Origin: Actinomycetota bacterium
GTDB lineage: Bacteria; Actinomycetota; CADDZG01; WHSQ01
Reading direction: 5' to 3'
Assembly (NCBI GenBank): GCA_019348445.1
Contig: JAHWJK010000026.1
Span: forward strand, 1-15,973
DNA: 15,973 bases
In this document: one piece after another, positions 14,322 through 15,973 of the stretch
How the letters are laid out: each line of letters begins with the position of its first letter
Numbering within the stretch: position 1 is the stretch's first letter
Translations under genes and position numbers: made by a program
Notes under the pieces: generated by a model
Told to the model about the DNA's origin: nothing
The model's database searches: none
The model's input: only the letters and a program-made list of their open reading frames with translations

Positions 14322-15766
14322 TGGAAGCGACGAAGGTAGGCCCCTACCTCTACGAGATCCCCGTCGGCTGGGTCGACGGGATGAGGGTTCCCGGGCGGAT
14401 CTTTGCATCCGAGCAGATCCTCGAGAAGGCAACCGCCGACAACGCGCTGCAACAGGTCGCGAACGTTGCGACGATGCCGGGGATCGTCGGGTGGGCGCTC
14501 GCGATGCCCGACATCCATTGGGGGTACGGGTTCCCGATCGGCGGAGTCGCCGCTACGGACGTCGACGCCGGCGGTGCGATCTCTCCAGGTGGAGTCGGCT
14601 TCGACATCGGCTGTGGCGTTCGGCTGATCCGCAGTGACCTGACGTGGGACAACGACGTCAAGCCGCACATCCGCCAGCTCGTACGCGATCTCGGTAACAG
14701 AGTCCCGCGTGGTGTCGGCGGAAGCGGGCGGATGAAGCTCCGCGGCAACGAAGTCGATGAGGTCCTTCGCGACGGCGTGAAGTTCCCGTTGTCGCGCGGG
14801 ATCGGATGGGAAGAAGACGCGGAGAACGTCGAGGACTTCGGCACGCTCTCCGGTGCCGACCCGACCAAGATCTCCGAACGAGCGAAAGAACGAGGCGGCC
14901 CGCAACTCGGAAGTCTCGGTGCGGGCAATCACTTCCTCGAGGTGCAAGTCGTCGAGGAGATCCGCCACCATGCCGCGGCCGATGCCATGGAACTCTTCGA
15001 GGGCCAGGTCGTCGTGATGATCCATTCGGGTTCGCGCGGCATGGGTCACCAGGCCTGTCAGGACTACGTCAAGAGGATCGACCGCCTCATGCCGGAGCTC
15101 GGCATCGAGGTGCCCGACCGTCAGCTCGCATCGGCTCCTCTCGATCACGACGCGGCGCAGGATTATCTCGGTGCGATGTCGGCGGCGGGAAATTACGCGC
15201 GGGCGAACCGGCATCTGTTGACCGACGGATGCCGCGAAGCGTTCATGAAAACGTTCGGTCGACCGGCACGAGACATGGGGATGCGAGTCGTCTACGACAT
15301 CTCGCACAACCTCGCGAAGGTCGAGGAGTACGAGATCGACGGGAAGACGCGGCGTCTGTGCGTGCACCGGAAGGGAGCAACGCGCGCGTTCGGGCCGGGG
15401 CATCCCGAGCTCCCGGATCGCTACAAGAGCGTCGGTCAGCCGGTCATCGTGCCGGGTTCGATGGGGACCGCGTCGTACATGCTCGTCGGCACGAACGAGT
15501 CGGCGAAGCTCTCGTTCTCGTCTACATGCCACGGTGCCGGACGCGCCATGAGCCGCACCGCCGCGAAGAAACAGATGAGCGGGCAGGACCTCAAACGCGA
15601 ACTGGAAGAGCGCGGCATCATCCTCGCCGCGTCACAGCCGAAGTTGCTGTCGGAGGAGGCGCCCTACGCGTACAAGGACGTCTCGGAGGTCGTCGAGACC
15701 TGTGAGGGGGCCGGGATCTCGAAAGTCGTTGCACGACTTCGGCCGGTCGGAGTGGTCAAGGGCTAA
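14321..15766 (+). CDS. rtcB: RtcB, GTP-dependent RNA-splicing ligase
   Basis: 481-residue RtcB, which joins RNA 2',3'-cyclic-phosphate or 3'-phosphate ends to 5'-OH ends through a GMP-histidine intermediate. The length and residue numbers nearly coincide with the Pyrococcus horikoshii enzyme: Asp95 and Cys98 in FDIGCG, Asn203-His204 in GAGNHFLE, His235 in IHSGSRGMGHQ, His329 in ISHN, and the guanylylated His404 in TCHGAGR. The nucleotide-binding HRKGATRAFGPG segment (349-360) and PGSMGTASY (378-386) are intact. There is no intein. The ATG at 14321 has no ribosome site and overlaps the archease stop by one base. At about 480 residues it belongs to the longer form that depends on archease, not the roughly 408-residue E. 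coli form. Its RNA target here is unknown. Confidence 0.97.
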   Translation: MEATKVGPYLYEIPVGWVDGMRVPGRIFASEQILEKATADNALQQVANVATMPGIVGWALAMPDIHWGYGFPIGGVAATDVDAGGAISPGGVGFDIGCGVRLIRSDLTWDNDVKPHIRQLVRDLGNRVPRGVGGSGRMKLRGNEVDEVLRDGVKFPLSRGIGWEEDAENVEDFGTLSGADPTKISERAKERGGPQLGSLGAGNHFLEVQVVEEIRHHAAADAMELFEGQVVVMIHSGSRGMGHQACQDYVKRIDRLMPELGIEVPDRQLASAPLDHDAAQDYLGAMSAAGNYARANRHLLTDGCREAFMKTFGRPARDMGMRVVYDISHNLAKVEEYEIDGKTRRLCVHRKGATRAFGPGHPELPDRYKSVGQPVIVPGSMGTASYMLVGTNESAKLSFSSTCHGAGRAMSRTAAKKQMSGQDLKRELEERGIILAASQPKLLSEEAPYAYKDVSEVVETCEGAGISKVVARLRPVGVVKG

Positions 15767-15775
15767 CCGCCCGGC

Positions 15776-15973
15776 TTAATCGTCCTCGGCATCGTCGGTG
15801 ATGTCATCGTCGGTCGCATCGTCGAGGTCTCGGTCGTCGGGAACCTCGACACCGTCAGCGTCTTCGTCGCTCTCATCGGCCGCATCGTCCGCGTCGTCTT
15901 CCCGATCGTCGGCGTCATCGGCCGCATCGTCGCGTTCGTCTTCGAGATCGTCGGCGTCGTCTTCGCGATCGTC
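15776..15973 (-). CDS. Partial CDS: extremely acidic Asp-rich C-terminal tail
   Basis: The minus strand encodes 65 codons ending at TAA (15776-15778) and stays open to the window edge, so the start and any other domains lie beyond it. By direct translation 33 of 65 residues are Asp and 8 are Glu, the rest mainly Ala with a few Arg, Leu, Thr and Val. The nonapeptide DDREDDADD occurs twice, 21 residues apart, in an Asp-Asp/Ala/Arg-Glu repeat. The last 30 residues are less regular (GVEVPDDRDLDDATDDDITD). The composition predicts a disordered, strongly negative tail. No family can be named. It converges on rtcB with 9 nt between stops. I am fairly confident it is coding because only this strand gives a compositionally coherent, stop-terminated product, but the gene is incomplete. 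Confidence 0.6.
   Translation of the reverse strand, partial: DDREDDADDLEDERDDAADDADDREDDADDAADESDEDADGVEVPDDRDLDDATDDDITDDAEDD
15884..15973 (-). repeat. 63-bp-period repeat encoding acidic units
   Basis: Codons for DDREDDADD occur at 15947-15973 and 15884-15910, 63 bp apart. The DNA is a run of GAC, GAT, GCC, GAA and CGC codons, so imperfect shorter repeats are nested inside. It may continue beyond the window. Confidence 0.55.

Noticed and set aside
14306..15532. Long minus-strand open frame opposite rtcB
   Set aside because: RtcB is fully supported by catalytic residues, and the antisense product is His/Arg/Asp-rich without any recognisable motif.
15760..15779. Terminator between rtcB and the acidic gene
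   Set aside because: Only GGGC and GCCC can pair around a 5-nt loop, and no T tract follows; too weak to call.
15776..15973. CRISPR or tandem DNA repeat array at the right edge
   Set aside because: The repetition follows Asp and Ala codons without unique spacers or fixed repeat units, so it is a coding low-complexity tract.
1..15973. Defence system, prophage or mobile island
   Set aside because: No integrase, transposase, restriction, toxin-antitoxin or phage gene is present, and all complete genes are intact members of known families with a uniform high-GC appearance.

Overview
The window is a gene-dense piece of a high-GC bacterial chromosome. Twelve protein genes, one of them cut by the right edge, fill nearly everything, and no intergenic gap exceeds about 120 bp. 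I see no tRNA, rRNA, CRISPR, insertion sequence, phage gene or integration site. High GC, GTG starts, a TgpA/DUF58/MoxR cluster, a LysM protein and many probable leaderless genes (a TAnnnT box 6-7 nt before the start codon) suggest an actinobacterial lineage, perhaps a deep-branching or uncultured one. That placement is inference; no marker gene here settles it.

Layout. 12-2365 (minus): prephenate dehydratase pheA followed by an NAD-type aldehyde dehydrogenase. 2485-3246 (plus): a small membrane protein of the MscS-associated conserved TM-helix family, closed by a strong UUCG hairpin. 3318-5030 (plus): dihydroxy-acid dehydratase ilvD. 5041-6456 (minus): an ABC1/UbiB-type atypical kinase, divergent from an exported M28 metallopeptidase (6475-7371, plus), with only 18 bp between start codons and a shared symmetric -10 region. 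7403-7921 (plus): a membrane-anchored LysM protein. 7918-9471 (minus): a membrane-anchored phosphoesterase of the phospholipase C/acid phosphatase family, whose stop codon overlaps the LysM gene's stop. 9568-13867 (minus, transcribed moxR, then DUF58, then the transglutaminase): a MoxR AAA+ ATPase, a DUF58 protein and a TgpA-like membrane transglutaminase. 13911-15766 (plus): archease and RtcB in a one-base-overlap operon. 15776-15973 (minus): the C-terminus of an extremely Asp-rich protein running off the window.

How the parts relate. Amino-acid synthesis (pheA, ilvD) and general metabolism (aldehyde dehydrogenase, UbiB-like kinase) are housekeeping. The middle section (M28 peptidase, LysM, phosphoesterase, TgpA/DUF58/MoxR) is mostly cell-envelope or extracytoplasmic. 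Archease and RtcB are a complete RNA 3'-phosphate/5'-OH ligation module: archease activates the guanylylation of RtcB. All catalytic residues I checked in the enzymes are intact.

No unmistakably new multi-gene system is visible. The most notable signals are the repeated leaderless promoter geometry, the overlapping bidirectional -10 element at 6463-6469, the coupled archease-rtcB pair, the excess of the palindrome GCGATCGC, and the acidic repeat protein at the right edge.
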